Translations under genes and position numbers: made by a program
The notes under the pieces: model-generated
What the model was told of the DNA's origin: nothing
The model's input: only the letters and a program-made list of their open reading frames with translations
The model's database searches: none
In this document: positions 1 to 7,155 of the stretch, in pieces
Position numbering within the stretch: position 1 is the stretch's first letter
Layout of the letters: every line of letters begins with the position of its first letter
Source of the DNA: Elusimicrobiota bacterium
GTDB lineage: Bacteria > Elusimicrobiota > Elusimicrobia > Elusimicrobiales > Elusimicrobiaceae
Assembly (NCBI GenBank): GCA_031264445.1
Contig: JAISDW010000088.1
Span: 1-35,176 of the forward strand
DNA length: 35,176 nt
Direction: 5' to 3'

Positions 1-671
1 AAATAGGTGAAGTTACGAAAATAGCGGCTGGGGAGATAGAAAATTTTGTAACAGAAACAATAAAAGGAATATTTAATAATGCAGAAACGATACAAAATTT
101 ATTAAAAGACCGCAGTATAATAACCCAAAAAGAAATCCTTAAAAAGTCCAAAGAAATAAACCTAACGCCGCAAATAATACGAGACACAAACAGCAGGATA
201 AAAATGTACAAAGAAAAAATAGAAATAACCTACTATCCGGAACGAGTAATAGAAATCTTGGTGAGCTACTACGAAAACAGACCGCTAAAACCGGAAATAG
301 ATAACAACACCGAAGAAACAATAATTAAAGACATAAAAATAGCCGTAGTAGATAACGGTAGTAAAATCATAATCGGTGATGGGGATGCAAAGCAGGAACA
401 GAATGAGCAGCTTATAAAAGCAATTTTAAGAGCCTATAAGTGGAATAAGAAATTAAAGGATAGCGCAGTTTTCAGTCTTAAAGAAATATGTGAAGAAGAA
501 AAAATAACAAAAAGATATGTGGATAAAGTTTTAAAACTTGCGTTTTTATCCCCGAAAATAACACAGGACATATTGAACGGCACACAGCCAAAAGATATAA
601 CCTTCCAAAGATTAACAGACGTAAATACAATGAATTGGCACGAGCAAGAGCGGCTTCTTAACATTAAATAG
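1..671 (+). CDS. Large serine recombinase, C-terminal part (truncated by window edge)
   Basis: The reading frame is open from the window edge (first full codon at 3) to TAG at 669-671, so the true start lies outside; the ATG at 204 is internal. The end of the protein (KEICEEEKITKRYVDKVLKL, then AFLSPKI, DILNGTQP and MNWHEQERLL) matches the usual C-terminal tail of large serine recombinases, which carries a helix-turn-helix-like segment and ends in a W-x-E-Q-xx-LL motif. The catalytic Ser domain and zinc-ribbon are not in the window. Family knowledge: these enzymes integrate and excise phages and conjugative elements. Codon use is very AT-rich (Ile almost always ATA or ATT, Lys AAA), unlike the GC-rich neighbours, which fits horizontal transfer. 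The gene ends 168 nt from the 3' end of a tRNA-Ser. An alternative would be a resolvase of a smaller transposon. Confidence 0.8.
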   Translation, partial: IGEVTKIAAGEIENFVTETIKGIFNNAETIQNLLKDRSIITQKEILKKSKEINLTPQIIRDTNSRIKMYKEKIEITYYPERVIEILVSYYENRPLKPEIDNNTEETIIKDIKIAVVDNGSKIIIGDGDAKQEQNEQLIKAILRAYKWNKKLKDSAVFSLKEICEEEKITKRYVDKVLKLAFLSPKITQDILNGTQPKDITFQRLTDVNTMNWHEQERLLNIK

Positions 672-690
672 AAAGCCAAGAGGGACTGCG

Positions 691-729
691 AAAAAGCCAT
701 TCAGAGAAAAAAGAGCTGGACGGCTTTTT
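691..729 (+). terminator. Possible terminator after the recombinase gene
   Basis: An 8-bp stem AAAAAGCC / GGCTTTTT (691-698 with 722-729) encloses a 23-nt loop and is followed by an AT-rich stretch. It lies 20 nt after the recombinase stop. The long loop makes it a modest candidate. Confidence 0.4.
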
Positions 730-776
730 ATTTCTCCGAAAATTTCGAAAAACGGCGTTCTCAGTTCCAAGCAGAC

Positions 777-814
777 AAAAATCCCCGACGACAAAAAACA
801 ACGCTGGGGATTTT
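777..814. terminator. Bidirectional terminator between recombinase and tRNA-Ser
   Basis: AAAAATCCCC (777-786) pairs with GGGGATTTT (806-814). Both outer arms are A/T tracts, so the structure can end transcription from the recombinase (+) and from the tRNA (-), whose 3' end is at 839. Confidence 0.6.
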
Positions 815-838
815 ATCTAATTGATTTACACTAGAAAA

Positions 839-925
839 CGGAGAGGGAGGGATTCGAACCCACGGTACGGTTTCCCGCACACTTGTTTTCAAGACAAGCG
901 CCTTAAACCACTCGGCCACCTCTCC
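839..925 (-). tRNA. tRNA-Ser(UGA)
   Basis: The reverse strand folds as an 87-nt class II tRNA. The acceptor stem is GGAGAGG/CCTCTCC with discriminator G73, typical of serine. The anticodon stem is CTTGT/ACAAG with loop CTTGAAA, giving anticodon TGA (reads UCA). There is a long variable arm (GTGCGGGAAACCGTACC region) and a T-loop TTCGAAT. The T-stem has one mismatch (T50 opposite T64). CCA is not encoded; the gene runs into TTTTC. It faces the recombinase gene with its 3' end, the usual position of an integration target. Confidence 0.95.
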
Positions 926-934
926 CTGAAATAT

Positions 935-963
935 ATTTTAGCAATTATTGCGGCGGCGGACAA
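935..963 (-). promoter_or_regulatory. Promoter of tRNA-Ser
   Basis: On the reverse strand TTGTCC, a 17-nt spacer and TAAAAT lie about 9 nt upstream of the mature 5' end of the tRNA. The spacing is canonical for a sigma-70-type promoter. Confidence 0.6.
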
Positions 964-1042
964 TTTGGGCTGGTGTTTCCCGCCTTTTCCGCGCCGGCCG
1001 CGCGGCAGTAAAGCCGCCGCCAAAGCCGCAATTAACTAATGC

Positions 1043-1048
1043 TATAAT
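1043..1048 (+). promoter_or_regulatory. -10 box of the radical SAM/tsaEB operon
   Basis: A consensus TATAAT sits only 6 bp before the ATG at 1055. Transcription would start at or next to the start codon, so the first mRNA may be leaderless. No clear Shine-Dalgarno sequence is present upstream of the ATG. Confidence 0.5.
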
Positions 1049-1054
1049 AAATAT

Positions 1055-1702
1055 ATGACAGATAATACCCCTAAAATCGTTTACCGGTTCAAAAACGCCC
1101 TGTATATCAACCTTACTAACAGGTGTCCAAACGCATGCGTTTTCTGTATTAAAAATCCTTTTAAAATGTATTTTGAAGGCTATAATTTAAACCTTTCCGG
1201 CACAGAACCTTCCGCCCGTCAGGTGCTTGACGAAATTTACAGACAGCTCAATGACGCGCCCACGAAGGAAGTCGTCTTCTGCGGCTACGGGGAGCCGACA
1301 ATGCGTCTTGACGTCCTTCTGCAAACGGCGCGCGAGCTTAAGCAAAAAATCGCGGCCGGCGCGCTGGCGCCTTTCAAAATACGCCTCAATACCATAGGGC
1401 TTGCGAATCTCGTCCACGGGCGCGACGTTACGGGGGAACTCGCCGCTGTCTTGGATAAAATAAATATAAGCATTAACTCGCCCGATAAACAGGAGTGGCT
1501 GCGTCTTGTGCGCCCGCTGCCGCAGTACGCGGATAAAGGCTATGAAAGCATGCTTGATTTCATCCGCCTGTGCGCGCAGAAGATGGGGGATGTCGTCGTC
1601 TCCATAGTTTCGCGCCAGGGTATAGACGCCCAAAAAACGCAAGAGCTGGCCAAATCTTTGGGCGCGAAATTTTATCTCAGGGAATTTATTGATGACAAAT
1701 AG
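1055..1702 (+). CDS. TatD-associated-type radical SAM protein
   Basis: A 215-residue protein with the radical SAM cluster motif C24-PNA-C28-VF-C31 right after INLTNR, followed by a GYGEPT (GGxGEP-like) SAM-binding segment near residue 88. The short length, the N-terminal YINLTNRCPNACVFC pattern and the absence of a C-terminal extra cluster resemble the small radical SAM family often found linked to TatD nuclease genes; QueE/NrdG-like activases are the alternative. The substrate is unknown. It is the first gene of a compact operon and overlaps the next gene by 11 nt, so translation is probably coupled. No tatD is in the window. Confidence 0.75.
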   Translation: MTDNTPKIVYRFKNALYINLTNRCPNACVFCIKNPFKMYFEGYNLNLSGTEPSARQVLDEIYRQLNDAPTKEVVFCGYGEPTMRLDVLLQTARELKQKIAAGALAPFKIRLNTIGLANLVHGRDVTGELAAVLDKINISINSPDKQEWLRLVRPLPQYADKGYESMLDFIRLCAQKMGDVVVSIVSRQGIDAQKTQELAKSLGAKFYLREFIDDK

Positions 1703-2147
1703 CGGCATAGGCGCAAAAACGGTTATTTTTTACGCGCTTTTGATGGCGGGTTGTTTTACCTGCGTGTTTTCCATGGGGCACGGCTACAGCCGTTTTGCCA
1801 AAGATTATACCGCCGCCCAAAACATCCGCGCCAGCCGCGCGGCCCAGCCCGCGCAGGCCGCCGCGCCGTCGGCGGATTTGGGCGATATCCCCGCCCGCAC
1901 CGTGCGCTTTATTTACGCGGATAATAATGCCGCGCAGGTCTTTCTTCATGCGGATTTTAATCTTTGGGGAGCGTACGAAATTGAGTTGGAAAAATCCGCC
2001 TCGGGCGGGTTTGCCAAAACTTTGGTTTTGCCGCAGGGGGAGTATAAATATTATTTCAGCGTTGACGGCGCGCCCGCGCCTGATCCTCAGGCGGTCGCCG
2101 CGGCGTTTCACATGGGGCGGGAAGTCTCGCTCAAAACGGTTTTATGA
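1692..2147 (+). CDS. Membrane-anchored CBM48/AMPK-type glycogen-binding-like protein
   Basis: The ATG at 1692 is preferred over the TTG at 1689. Residues about 8-30 form one hydrophobic segment (VIFYALLMAGCFTCVFSMG), followed by a low-complexity Ala/Pro/Gln linker. From about residue 65 the sequence VRFIYADNNAAQVFLHADFN, then LWG, EYKYYFSVDG and PDP, matches the E-set fold of glycogen/starch-binding domains (CBM48, AMPK-beta type). No catalytic domain follows, so it is a tethered binding module and not an enzyme. It overlaps the radical SAM gene upstream and tsaE downstream (ATGA at 2144-2147). The ligand and role are unknown; in such stand-alone proteins the domain can also act in protein-protein contact. 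Confidence 0.7.
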   Translation: MTNSGIGAKTVIFYALLMAGCFTCVFSMGHGYSRFAKDYTAAQNIRASRAAQPAQAAAPSADLGDIPARTVRFIYADNNAAQVFLHADFNLWGAYEIELEKSASGGFAKTLVLPQGEYKYYFSVDGAPAPDPQAVAAAFHMGREVSLKTVL

Positions 2148-2632
2148 AGAAGCTGCAGATACATTCGCGCAGCGCCGGCGAAACGCGGCGGATTGCCGCC
2201 TCGTTGGCCGCGCATATTAAAAAAGGCGATATTATATTTTTCAACGGTCCTATCGGCGCGGGCAAGACTGTCATGGTCAGCGCTGTGGCGGCGGCATTCG
2301 GATTGCGGCGGCGGCCCTCAAGCGCGAGTTTCGGGCTCATGAAAAAATATAAAAACAAAAATATTACGATATATCATATGGATCTTTTCCGCCTTGCCTG
2401 CGGGGAAATGTTCAACCTTGGTTTTGAAGAAATGCTGCGGGATGAAAACAGCCTTATCCTCGCCGAATGGCCCGCCGCCGCGCGGGATTTCTTCCCCCGT
2501 GCCAGGCTGGAGGTTGATATAGAATTACGCAAGGGCGACGGCCGCGTCATATCCTTCGCCGCGCGCGGCAAAAGATACGAAGATCTGCTTGATAATTTAG
2601 GCAAAACTTTATGCGAAAAGACGAAGAAATAA
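2144..2632 (+). CDS. tsaE: tRNA t6A biosynthesis ATPase TsaE
   Basis: TsaE is the P-loop ATPase that works with TsaB and TsaD to attach threonylcarbamoyl to A37 of ANN-decoding tRNAs. The 162-residue protein has Walker A GPIGAGKT (residues 35-42), the family segment SSASFGLMKKY followed by IYHMDLFRL (D80), and the ILAEWP motif (E108-W109). The family consensus for these is PSPTFTLVxxY, IYHxDLYRL and VEWPE. The start overlaps the preceding stop as ATGA and the gene overlaps tsaB by 22 nt. tsaD is not in the window. Confidence 0.93.
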   Translation: MKKLQIHSRSAGETRRIAASLAAHIKKGDIIFFNGPIGAGKTVMVSAVAAAFGLRRRPSSASFGLMKKYKNKNITIYHMDLFRLACGEMFNLGFEEMLRDENSLILAEWPAAARDFFPRARLEVDIELRKGDGRVISFAARGKRYEDLLDNLGKTLCEKTKK

Positions 2633-3297
2633 TTTTGGCTTTGGACAGCACTTCCGTCCCGCTGACGGCCGTGCTTAAGAAAGGCGGCAAAGTGTATTGT
2701 GCGCGCCGCGCCGGCATTAAGCAGGAGGATTATCTGTTCCCTCTGCTGGGCCGTCTGCTTGCCAAAGCCGGCTGCAAACTCGGGGATGTAAAAAAATTCT
2801 TTTTCCTTAAAGGCCCCGGGCGTTTTACGGGGATAAGGATTTCAATAACGCTGGCTTCGTTGCTGCATGAAATCAGCGGCGTGGAGATATCGTCGGCCGA
2901 CGTTTTTGACGTGCTGGCCGCGGAGGCGCAAAAATCGCGCGGATATAAAAAATGGCTGGCGGCAAACCCGCGCGGCGCGGCGGCCGTGGTGCTGCACGCT
3001 TTCCGGGACGAATATTTTGTAAAGATTTACGCCGGCCCGCGGGAGCCGCGGTGGCTTGGCGGCGATGATTTGCCCGCACTGCTCAAAGCGGCGCGCAGGC
3101 CGCTTTATATAATCGGCCGCGGCAGGGACGGCGCGCCGCTGCAAAATCTCCTGCCGCCGTGTTTTGCTTATGCGCCGGCGCGGCTCAACAAAATAACCGC
3201 GCGCGCACTGCCGGCTTTTGACGCGCCGCCGCAAAGTATTGCAAAAACGCTTGAGCCGCTTTACCTAAAACCAGCGCGTTTTGAGCTTGGCAAATGA
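2611..3297 (+). CDS. tsaB: tRNA t6A biosynthesis protein TsaB
   Basis: TsaB is an inactive ASKHA-fold partner of TsaD in t6A synthesis. The 228-residue protein begins with ILALDSTSVPLTAVL and carries the signature FLKGPGRFTGIRISITLA (consensus GPGSFTGLRIG) at about residues 67-82. The C-terminal half is short and diverged, as is usual for TsaB. Its start lies inside tsaE and its stop overlaps the next start (ATGA, 3294-3297), so tsaE, tsaB and rimI are likely co-translated. Confidence 0.92.
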   Translation: MRKDEEIILALDSTSVPLTAVLKKGGKVYCARRAGIKQEDYLFPLLGRLLAKAGCKLGDVKKFFFLKGPGRFTGIRISITLASLLHEISGVEISSADVFDVLAAEAQKSRGYKKWLAANPRGAAAVVLHAFRDEYFVKIYAGPREPRWLGGDDLPALLKAARRPLYIIGRGRDGAPLQNLLPPCFAYAPARLNKITARALPAFDAPPQSIAKTLEPLYLKPARFELGK

Positions 3298-3737
3298 GCG
3301 TAATAATATCCCTCGCCTCCGCGGATGACGCACCTGCGTTTGCGCAAATCGCGGCGCAGGGCACTTTTGCCGCGCGCTGGACGGCAGTGGCGTTTGCGGA
3401 CGAAATCGCGCAAAACGCGGCCCGCGTTTTTAAGGCGCGCGCCGACAGTGGCGGGATTGCCGGTTTTATCGCTTTCCGTTTCGTCCCGCCCGCGGCGGAG
3501 CTTACCAATTTCGCCGTGGCGCAAAATTTTTTGCGGCGCGGCGCGGGTACGGCGCTGCTTACTTACGGGCTGGACTTCCTGCGTAAAAACGGCGTTGAGG
3601 AGCTTACGCTTGAAGTCAATGTCAATAACCTGGCGGCGGCCGCGCTTTACAAAAAGTTCAATTTTAAGCAGACTGCGGTAAGGAAAAAATTCTATAACAA
3701 TTCGGACGACGCCCTGGTGATGAAGGCCGTCCTGTGA
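3294..3737 (+). CDS. rimI: GNAT acetyltransferase RimI (ribosomal protein S18-alanine type)
   Basis: A 147-residue GNAT protein. ELTNFAV, then RRGAGTALL, gives the acetyl-CoA-binding R/Q-x-x-G-x-G/A loop; LEVNVNNLAAAALYKKFNF is the typical RimI motif and RKKFYNN plus DDALVMKAVL closes the fold. The order tsaE-tsaB-rimI is a well-known bacterial arrangement. RimI acetylates the N-terminal alanine of S18, though many family members act on other N-termini, so the substrate is inferred. Confidence 0.85.
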   Translation: MSVIISLASADDAPAFAQIAAQGTFAARWTAVAFADEIAQNAARVFKARADSGGIAGFIAFRFVPPAAELTNFAVAQNFLRRGAGTALLTYGLDFLRKNGVEELTLEVNVNNLAAAALYKKFNFKQTAVRKKFYNNSDDALVMKAVL

Positions 3738-3750
3738 AAGGATAAAACTA

Positions 3751-5319
3751 ATGAAAACTTCCGGAATTTTGTTTTTTATTTTATTTTTCATATCCCCTGT
3801 TTTTGCGCGCGCCGCCGCGCCGGCGCAGCCTTTGGGCGGGGAATTTTATCAGGATTTTATCTCAGCCGCGTGGTATGAAAAGCACGGCGATTTTAAAAAA
3901 GCTCTTGAATATTATGAAAAATTGCACCAAACGCTGCCTGATGATATCACGATACTCAAGGGCCTTGCGCAGGCCGCCATTCTTTTGGAAAACCGCGAAG
4001 CCATGGAAAAATATATCCCCGCACTTGCCGCGCTTGCGCCGGCTGACGCAGAGGCCGTCGCCGCCTCAGCCGCTTTGCTGTGGAGCAGGGGGGATTTGAG
4101 CGGCGCTCTCGCGCAGTATGAGCGCGCCGTAAAAATCGCGCCGGACGACGCCGGCATCATCTTTAAATATATCACCCTTCTGGCGAGCATTGACAGCGAC
4201 AGGGCCATCGCCTATCTCAAAACCCTGGGCAAAAGATACCCGGGCATGGCGGGCAATATCGCCCTGCAGATAGCGGAACTTTACCTTAAGGACGGGGATA
4301 AAGATAATGCGGTTGCCTATCTCAAAGAAGCGGCGAAACAATACCCCGACGCGGCCCAGCCGCGCCTTGGCCTTATAATGATTTACGAAAGTATGGGCGA
4401 CAGCACCGCCGCTCTTGCACAATATTTGGAGTTGGAAAAAGTCGGCCTTGCAGACGCCGCCGTCCTGACCAAAATAGTCGCGGATTATGTGCTGGGCGGC
4501 AAAAAGGATTTGAGCCGCCAATATTTCCTCAAAGTCAAAGCGATGGACGACGGCAGCCCGCAGGCCGCGCAGTTCCTTATGCTTGCCGCGCAGGAGCAGG
4601 GGGATTATGCCGCCGCGCTGGCTTATCTGCAGGCTGGCAGGGGTTATGAAACAACACCGGCCAGCCAAATCCGCGCCGCGTATTTTTACAACCGGCTGGG
4701 GGAGCCGGCAAAATCCGCCGAAGTTCTTAAAAAGGCTTACGAAGACGCGGGCCGGCCCGCGGAAACCGGGCTTTATTATGCTTTCGCACTGATTGATTTG
4801 CAGGATTACAAAAACGCCGCGCGCGTGCTGCGGGAAGTTTTGGAAAAATCCCCCGGCAACGAGGCCGCGCTCTTCCACCTGGCCACTGTTTTGGAGCGGC
4901 TTAAAGAATATAAAGAGATGGAAAAGTATTTAAGGCAGCTGATAGAAATCGCGCCCGAGCACGCCGACGGGCTTAATTTCCTGGGATATTATCTTGTTGA
5001 CAAAACGAAGCGCGTTGAGGAAGGCGGCGGTTATATAAAACGCGCGCTGGCATTGAGCCTGGGCAGCAGCGCGGTGGCGGATTCCATGGCGTGGTATTAT
5101 TATAAAACCGGGGATTTGCAAAAAGCGCTTGACCTGCTTGAGGGCATAGCGCCCTCCGCCGGCGATGATTGGGAAATACTGCTGCATACCGCGCTTGTTT
5201 ACGAGCAACTGGGCGATTACGCCAAAGCGCGCGTTTATTTTGAAAAAGTTTTACAGCTTGAGCCTGCAAACAAGCCCGCCGCGCGCGGCCTTAAGCGGGT
5301 AAAGAGAAAACTGAAATAA
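3751..5319 (+). CDS. Exported TPR-repeat protein
   Basis: The 522-residue protein starts with a signal peptide (KTSGILFFILFFISPVFARA, cleavage near residue 20-22). The rest is built of tetratricopeptide repeats, visible as recurring pairs of helices such as KHGDFKKALEYYEKLHQTLP, SRGDLSGALAQYERAVKIAP and YEQLGDYAKARVYFEKVLQL followed by P. The N-terminal SAAWYEKHGDFKKALEYY and the C-terminal layout resemble periplasmic or outer-membrane-associated TPR proteins used as assembly scaffolds. No enzyme domain is visible. The start has AAAGGA 8 nt upstream. It is the last gene of the tsa operon, 13 nt after rimI. Confidence 0.85.
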   Translation: MKTSGILFFILFFISPVFARAAAPAQPLGGEFYQDFISAAWYEKHGDFKKALEYYEKLHQTLPDDITILKGLAQAAILLENREAMEKYIPALAALAPADAEAVAASAALLWSRGDLSGALAQYERAVKIAPDDAGIIFKYITLLASIDSDRAIAYLKTLGKRYPGMAGNIALQIAELYLKDGDKDNAVAYLKEAAKQYPDAAQPRLGLIMIYESMGDSTAALAQYLELEKVGLADAAVLTKIVADYVLGGKKDLSRQYFLKVKAMDDGSPQAAQFLMLAAQEQGDYAAALAYLQAGRGYETTPASQIRAAYFYNRLGEPAKSAEVLKKAYEDAGRPAETGLYYAFALIDLQDYKNAARVLREVLEKSPGNEAALFHLATVLERLKEYKEMEKYLRQLIEIAPEHADGLNFLGYYLVDKTKRVEEGGGYIKRALALSLGSSAVADSMAWYYYKTGDLQKALDLLEGIAPSAGDDWEILLHTALVYEQLGDYAKARVYFEKVLQLEPANKPAARGLKRVKRKLK

Positions 5320-5322
5320 ATA

Positions 5323-5414
5323 TTGTGCGGCAGGGCTGTTTTTTCCTCTACGCTTTATGAAAAGGAATTCGAGGCCAAAGCCATGTATTTTCACACCGCA
5401 ATTGGCCCCATGCA
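5323..5414 (+). pseudogene. Relic coding fragment or partial repeat copy
   Basis: About 37 bases at 5373-5409 align with 8941-8977 at about 76% identity, with several differences at third codon positions. Read in frame the fragment gives YEKEFEAKAMYFHTAIGP here and KEYKAKVPYFHTAFGA at the other copy. This suggests decayed copies of one repeated sequence, perhaps once coding. The parent family is not recognised. Confidence 0.4.
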
Positions 5415-5543
5415 GGCAGGTCTTTAACAGTAAGTTTGGCCTAGCAATGGCGGCTCCATAAAGTATTAGTACGGTATGAGCAAGCAAAAAACGCTGTTTT
5501 TATATATAATTAATTTATCTAAAATAAATGAAGAGATTTAAAT

Positions 5544-5582
5544 ATGAAAAAAATATTTGTTCTATTTTTCTTTTTAGTGTAG
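5544..5582 (+). other. Signal-peptide start separated from its gene by an in-frame TAG
   Basis: ATG at 5544 opens a 12-codon frame (MKKIFVLFFFLV) that ends in TAG at 5580-5582. The next codon is the ATG at 5583 of the DUF4424 gene, in the same frame. Read through, MKKIFVLFFFLV-x-MEIIFA-NDS is a normal signal peptide with a cleavage site after IFA. A weak GAAGAG lies upstream of the ATG at 5544. TAG is a normal stop elsewhere in the window (ends at 671, 1702 and 15046). Confidence 0.75.
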
Positions 5583-6920
5583 ATGGAAATAATCTTTGCT
5601 AATGACAGTGGGGGTATGATATTGCCTACAGGAAGTGTACAATTTGTTAAACAAGAAAATATAGAAATGCAGCAAGAAGCTCTTTTCTTAAGTTCCGATA
5701 AAATTATTATTGATTATTTGTTTAAAAACGCATCTGACAAAGATATAACAACTACTATTATATTCCCACTACCAGATATGGCCTGTTACGAACTTTCTAT
5801 GGGTACAGATCATAATTTTGATTTTAAAGTCTGGGTAAATGGGAAAGAGATTGATTATAACACTCATTTGAATATATTTAATTATGATACAGATATAACA
5901 AAGGAATTTAGTTCTTTATTCAAAAATTACTATACGCTTCCCACGATTAAAGATTTATTGGAACACTGTAATACTTTGTCTTATGAAGAAAGAGAAAAAA
6001 TTAAACTGACCAAAGATGGTATGGAATTATCACTCGGAGAAATTACTCAACTTGGACCTAACGAATATTTTGGCTTCCCATGCGCAATGAAAGTTTATTT
6101 TTATTGGGAACAGAGCTTTCCTAGAGGAAAAATTGTAAATATAAGGCATACATATAGACCATCTTCGGAATTTGTAAGTAATGGCTCTGCCAGCTTTGAA
6201 TACATTTTAAAAACTGCTAATACTTGGAAGATGCCTATAAAACAGTTTAACTTACTTGTAAAATATATACCTGGTTACAGAAAAGGGAATGTGAGTGTAA
6301 ATTATTTTTCTGACTCAAGATATGATTCTAGCAAATATCCCAGCCGCGACTTTACCTCTGCTGGAGATTTAGGTAAACAGTATGAACAACAATATTATAT
6401 AGCTGATATTAAGAACTTTACTCCCGCAGGAGATTTATATATTTCAGAAAAAAGCCGTTTTTTTGAAAACTATTGTTCATGTGAAGATAATTTGGGATAT
6501 AAAGGCTGTATCCTTTATTCTGAAAAAGATAAGAAAACCCCTAAGTGTTTCTTTAAGGAAAGTCCGATAGAAGGAGAAGCTGACATTTATCCATGGTTCA
6601 AAGCTAAATACCCTTTATCTGGTTATTTTGAAGTAAAGAAGAGAGATTCTTGGCTTGATATAATATGTGTTAAAGATATCCCGAAAGGATTGCCTGTCTG
6701 TAAAGTGGCAGAGACCATAGAACCTAAACTTAACCAAATAGATGGCCCTGCCAATTTAAGGGATAAACCCAATGGGAAGAAAACTCATGAAGTTGAGGAT
6801 AAGATTTATGTTTGGGCTGTTGCTAAAGACGGTGATTGGTATCAAGTTATTACTGAAAATTTTTCAGGTTGGACACATAAACAAAACCTTATAGATATTT
6901 TTGCCGATTATGACAAATAA
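5583..6920 (+). CDS. DUF4424 protein with C-terminal SH3-like domain; signal peptide broken by TAG
   Basis: The 445 codons from ATG 5583 start with MEIIFANDSGGMILPTG and continue with DKIIIDYLFKNASDKDITTT, then IIFPLPD, the characteristic N-terminal block of DUF4424, a family of predicted exported proteins of unknown function. The C-terminal 70 residues (GPANLRDKPNGKKTHEV, DGDWYQVI, GWTHKQNL) form a bacterial SH3 domain, which often binds cell wall or peptide ligands. There are many aromatic residues and a Cys pair (SCEDN, GCILY). Without the upstream 13 codons the protein lacks an export signal, so it is either a recent pseudogene, made by readthrough, or used in the cytoplasm. AT-rich codon use sets it apart from the tsa operon. 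Confidence 0.8.
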   Translation: MEIIFANDSGGMILPTGSVQFVKQENIEMQQEALFLSSDKIIIDYLFKNASDKDITTTIIFPLPDMACYELSMGTDHNFDFKVWVNGKEIDYNTHLNIFNYDTDITKEFSSLFKNYYTLPTIKDLLEHCNTLSYEEREKIKLTKDGMELSLGEITQLGPNEYFGFPCAMKVYFYWEQSFPRGKIVNIRHTYRPSSEFVSNGSASFEYILKTANTWKMPIKQFNLLVKYIPGYRKGNVSVNYFSDSRYDSSKYPSRDFTSAGDLGKQYEQQYYIADIKNFTPAGDLYISEKSRFFENYCSCEDNLGYKGCILYSEKDKKTPKCFFKESPIEGEADIYPWFKAKYPLSGYFEVKKRDSWLDIICVKDIPKGLPVCKVAETIEPKLNQIDGPANLRDKPNGKKTHEVEDKIYVWAVAKDGDWYQVITENFSGWTHKQNLIDIFADYDK

Positions 6921-6933
6921 TATAACTCATGTG

Positions 6934-7078
6934 TCCGGATGCCAGCAAAACATGATAGTTCCCAAAATCTGTGCATCCGAACAGTTTTTTTACGCGTAAA
7001 AAATCAGGCTTTAAGAAAATAACTACCTGTGGCGAAATCGCCAAAAGATTGTTTTACTCAGAATGGCTCCAGCCGGCG
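6934..7078 (+). repeat. 145-bp imperfect direct repeat, left copy
   Basis: It begins TCCGGATGCCAG and ends GAATGGCTCCAGCCGGCG. The second copy lies at 8773-8917 in the same orientation and has the same length. The shared blocks include CCAAAATCTGTGCATCCGAA, CGAAATCGC, and GAATGGCTCC followed by GCCGGC. The copies flank the ankyrin gene. Confidence 0.8.
6936..6991 (+). terminator. Terminator inside the left repeat, after the DUF4424 gene
   Basis: CGGATGC (6936-6942) pairs with GCATCCG (6973-6979) and is followed by AACAG and a run of seven T (6985-6991). In the other copy the stem is kept but the T run is broken. Confidence 0.5.
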
Positions 7079-7155
7079 TCCAAATGCAGGAAATAAACAG
7101 GATATTTCCCGACATCCTTAATATAAATTTTTCTGCCATAAATACTCTGCTGCAT

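Noticed and set aside
821-1039. Open frame running through the tRNA-Ser
   Set aside because: It is the complement of the tRNA gene and has no protein-like features.
4066-4878. 270-codon - strand frame opposite the TPR gene
   Set aside because: It is the antisense of TPR repeats, with no motif or ribosome site.
5544-6920. Reassignment of TAG to an amino acid (alternative code or pyrrolysine) to explain the DUF4424 gene
   Set aside because: Three other genes in the window end in TAG at natural C-termini, and no pyl genes are present.
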